A stretch of 6,583 nucleotides of DNA from Erysipelotrichaceae bacterium (GTDB lineage Bacteria > Bacillota_I > Bacilli_A > Erysipelotrichales > Erysipelotrichaceae): assembly GCA_900770275.1 (NCBI GenBank), contig CAAGJS010000279.1:1-6583 (forward strand), written 5' to 3'. Positions 5,280 through 6,583 of this stretch are shown piece after piece. Positions within the stretch are counted from its first letter, which is position 1; each line of letters begins with the position of its first letter. Under the pieces are notes generated by a model. That model was not told the DNA's origin, did not search any database, and saw nothing but the letters and a program-made list of their open reading frames with translations. The translations under genes were made by a program, and so were the position numbers.

Positions 5280-5826
5280 AGATCTCTCGATGGGAATCTG
5301 GGAGCTTGTCAATAACAGCATCGCTGCGAAGGCAAAGAAGATTGAGATTCAGCTGATTGCAGGCAGTTCTTCGGATCGCCTCACATTATCTGTTACAGAT
5401 GATGGCTGCGGAATGAGCGAAGAACTTCGGGAGAAGGTACTCGATCCCTTCACAACAACACGTACGACACGCCGCGTTGGCATGGGCACATCGCTTCTCG
5501 AGGAAACATGCGTGCAGTGTGATGGAACGATGGATGTTAAGAGTGAAATTAACTACGGAACATCCATCGTATGTACCTTCCGCCTCGACTCCATTGATCT
5601 TCCACCCCTGGGAAATCTGGGGGAAGTGATGATGGCAGCGGTACAGGCCGATTGTTCGATCCGATTCATTCTTACCGCTGCGTATGATGAGCGACAGTTT
5701 GTCTTTGATTCAAAGGAAATAGCGGATCAGCTTGGTGAATTGAGACTGGATGATCCGGGCGTACTCTTATGGATACGCGACTATATCAATCAGGAAGTTC
5801 AGAAAGTAAAGGAGAACGGGGTATGA
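5272..5826 (+). CDS. Second stand-alone HATPase (histidine-kinase-type ATP-binding protein)
   Basis: 184 aa from ATG 5272; the frame stays open upstream to 5218, but that part lies inside the PHP gene, and the family normally begins just before the N box, so the inner ATG is chosen. The N box is IWELVNNSIAAKAK (Glu11, Asn14/15), the G1 box TDDGCGM (42-48) and the G2 box RRVGMGTSLLEE (67-78), followed by YGTSIVCTF. There is no dimerisation or phosphoacceptor His domain. The C-terminal part (about 107-184, DLPPLGNLGEVM and FDSKEIADQLG) is a separate domain seen with this ATPase in hydrogenase operons. It is a different type from the HATPase at 2640 (larger, histidine-kinase-like lid). The target is unknown. 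The end overlaps the next start by four bases (ATGA). Confidence 0.85.
   Translation: MLEDLSMGIWELVNNSIAAKAKKIEIQLIAGSSSDRLTLSVTDDGCGMSEELREKVLDPFTTTRTTRRVGMGTSLLEETCVQCDGTMDVKSEINYGTSIVCTFRLDSIDLPPLGNLGEVMMAAVQADCSIRFILTAAYDERQFVFDSKEIADQLGELRLDDPGVLLWIRDYINQEVQKVKENGV
5808..5814 (+). promoter_or_regulatory. Ribosome binding site of the small [2Fe-2S] gene
   Basis: AAAGGAG lies 8 bases before ATG 5823, inside the end of the HATPase gene. It decides between this start and the in-frame upstream ATG at 5769, which has no comparable site. Confidence 0.75.
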
Positions 5827-6200
5827 AAAGTGTTGCGGATTTGATCCGGATGCGGGATGAAGCCAGAAAGAAAGTGGATCTTCGCAAAGGAGACAAGGAT
5901 TACCGTGTCGTCGTCGGCATGGCAACCTGCGGCATCGCGGCCGGGGCACGGCCGGTTTTGAACCGGCTCGTCGAAGAGACGGCGGCGCACAATTACAACT
6001 GCATCGTGACGCAGACCGGCTGTATCGGCATGTGCAGCTATGAGCCGATCGTCGAAGTCTATGGCAAGGATGGAAGTCATACGACCTACGTCCACATGAC
6101 ACCGGACAAGGCGGCCAAAGTACTGGCCGAACATGTCGGTCAGGGTAAGGTTGTTGAAGAATACACCGTCGATGCGGCACGGAAGAACGGGGAGGCCTGA
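5823..6200 (+). CDS. Small thioredoxin-like [2Fe-2S] ferredoxin domain protein
   Basis: 125 aa. An N-terminal helix (SVADLIRMRDEARKK) precedes a thioredoxin-like ferredoxin domain: VVVGMATCGIAAGARPVL (Cys36) and VTQTGCIGMCSYEPIVEV (Cys67, Cys71), with Cys60 nearby. The C-x3-C loop and overall order match the C-terminal half of NuoE and the N-terminal domain of the following NuoF gene, so three homologous domains lie in this operon. Cys36 stands alone where NuoE has C-x4-C, so the fourth cluster ligand is not obvious; Cys60 is a candidate. In hydrogenase operons this protein is taken as an extra electron carrier or assembly partner of the HydB flavoprotein; its exact role here is inferred. The start is chosen by the ribosome site and the ATGA overlap with the upstream stop. 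Confidence 0.85.
   Translation: MKSVADLIRMRDEARKKVDLRKGDKDYRVVVGMATCGIAAGARPVLNRLVEETAAHNYNCIVTQTGCIGMCSYEPIVEVYGKDGSHTTYVHMTPDKAAKVLAEHVGQGKVVEEYTVDAARKNGEA
6189..6195 (+). promoter_or_regulatory. Ribosome binding site of the nuoF-like gene
   Basis: GGGGAGG lies 8 bases before ATG 6204 within the last codons of the previous gene. It is strong, which fits high demand for the core flavin subunit relative to the accessory genes. Confidence 0.75.
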
Positions 6201-6203
6201 ACC

Positions 6204-6583
6204 ATGTATCGGATGAATGTCATGTGCTGTGCAGGTACGGGCTGTACAGCCTCCAATTCCGCCAAGATCTATGAAAACTTCGTAGAAACACTTTCCCGCT
6301 ACAATCTTTCGGATGAAGTCAAGGTCGTTAAGACCGGCTGCTTCGGCCTGTGCCAGAAGGGACCGATCGTCGCTATCTATCCGGATAAGGTCTACTACTG
6401 CCATGTGAAGCCGGAGGATGTGGAGCGCATCGTTTCCGAACACATCTACAAGGGCCGTGTCGTTACGGATCTGCAGCTGTCCGATGAAGATCTGCATACC
6501 CATGAAAAGATCCTCGACATCGATAAGATCAAGTTCTACGAAAAGCAGCAGCGCATCGTTCTTCGCAACTGCGGCAAGATCAA
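6204..6583 (+). CDS. hydB: NuoF/HydB-like flavoprotein subunit of NAD-linked hydrogenase, 5' part
   Basis: The first 126 codons are present and the gene runs off the right edge. It starts with a thioredoxin-like [2Fe-2S] domain: MCCAGTGCTAS (Cys9, Cys14; an extra Cys8) and VKTGCFGLCQKGP (Cys46, Cys50), followed by the VYYCHVKPEDVERIV and HIYKGRVV segments typical of the end of that domain. The linker then reaches FYEKQQRIVLRNCGKI, which is the entry to the NuoF FMN/NADH-binding domain. This N-terminal extension is the mark of HydB/HndC-type subunits rather than of complex I NuoF. The FMN, NADH and C-terminal Fe-S sites would lie beyond the window, as would the expected hydA gene. It begins three bases after the previous stop. 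Confidence 0.92.
   Translation, partial: MYRMNVMCCAGTGCTASNSAKIYENFVETLSRYNLSDEVKVVKTGCFGLCQKGPIVAIYPDKVYYCHVKPEDVERIVSEHIYKGRVVTDLQLSDEDLHTHEKILDIDKIKFYEKQQRIVLRNCGKI

Noticed and set aside
5799..6503. Antisense open frame of about 234 codons opposite the [2Fe-2S] and nuoF-like genes
   Set aside because: The + strand frames carry conserved Fe-S motifs; the antisense product is a shadow caused by codon bias.
1..6583. CRISPR arrays, tRNA or rRNA genes, insertion sequences and attachment sites
   Set aside because: No spaced direct repeats, cloverleaf-like segments, transposase motifs or terminal repeats were seen on reading the window.

Overview
The window reads as the chromosome of an anaerobic, fermentative Bacillota bacterium (low-GC Gram-positive type, roughly balanced base composition). 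The signs are a sugar PTS EIIA domain, purine-rich AGGAG-type ribosome sites, perfect TATAAT boxes, a catabolite-response-like site and an NAD-linked [FeFe]-hydrogenase operon. An Erysipelotrichia or Clostridia member is plausible, but the sequence alone does not fix the genus. All genes lie on the + strand.

Layout: (1) Bases 3-227 are the 3' end of a PTS glucose-family EIIA domain, closed by a strong hairpin terminator (255-302). (2) Bases 351-1508 encode a secreted protein of about 385 aa with a signal peptide, a probable right-handed beta-helix body and an odd Cys-bounded GNVYDRWGN-type tail; a second terminator follows (1535-1583). (3) Bases 1584-1798 are a dense control region with two candidate promoters (perfect -10 boxes at 1646-1651 and 1737-1742), an 11-bp perfect inverted repeat around the first -10, a cre-like site, and four TTGTGA/TCACAA elements in alternating orientation. 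(4) From 1799 to the end runs one compact operon of eight genes: NuoE/HydC-like subunit, DRTGG-like protein, small HATPase, ferredoxin/H-cluster-like protein, second DRTGG-like protein, PHP-domain protein, second HATPase, small [2Fe-2S] protein, then the 5' end of a NuoF/HydB-like subunit as the ninth.

How they work together: NuoE- and NuoF-like subunits with a HydA catalytic subunit (expected just past the right edge, not seen) form the NAD(H)- and ferredoxin-linked, probably electron-bifurcating HydABC hydrogenase. Between nuoE and nuoF sits a set that looks like signalling rather than catalysis: an H-cluster-like protein that keeps four candidate cluster cysteines but has Phe where catalytic hydrogenases have the proton-transfer Cys, flanked by two DRTGG-like proteins and two stand-alone HATPases, plus a PHP phosphoesterase. 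The inference is an H2- or redox-sensing module that tunes the hydrogenase or its expression. Most start and stop codons in this operon overlap, which argues for coupled translation and fixed stoichiometry. Similar hydrogenase neighbourhoods are known in anaerobic Firmicutes, so the genes are not new as families; the signalling logic and the operator layout are the least explained parts.
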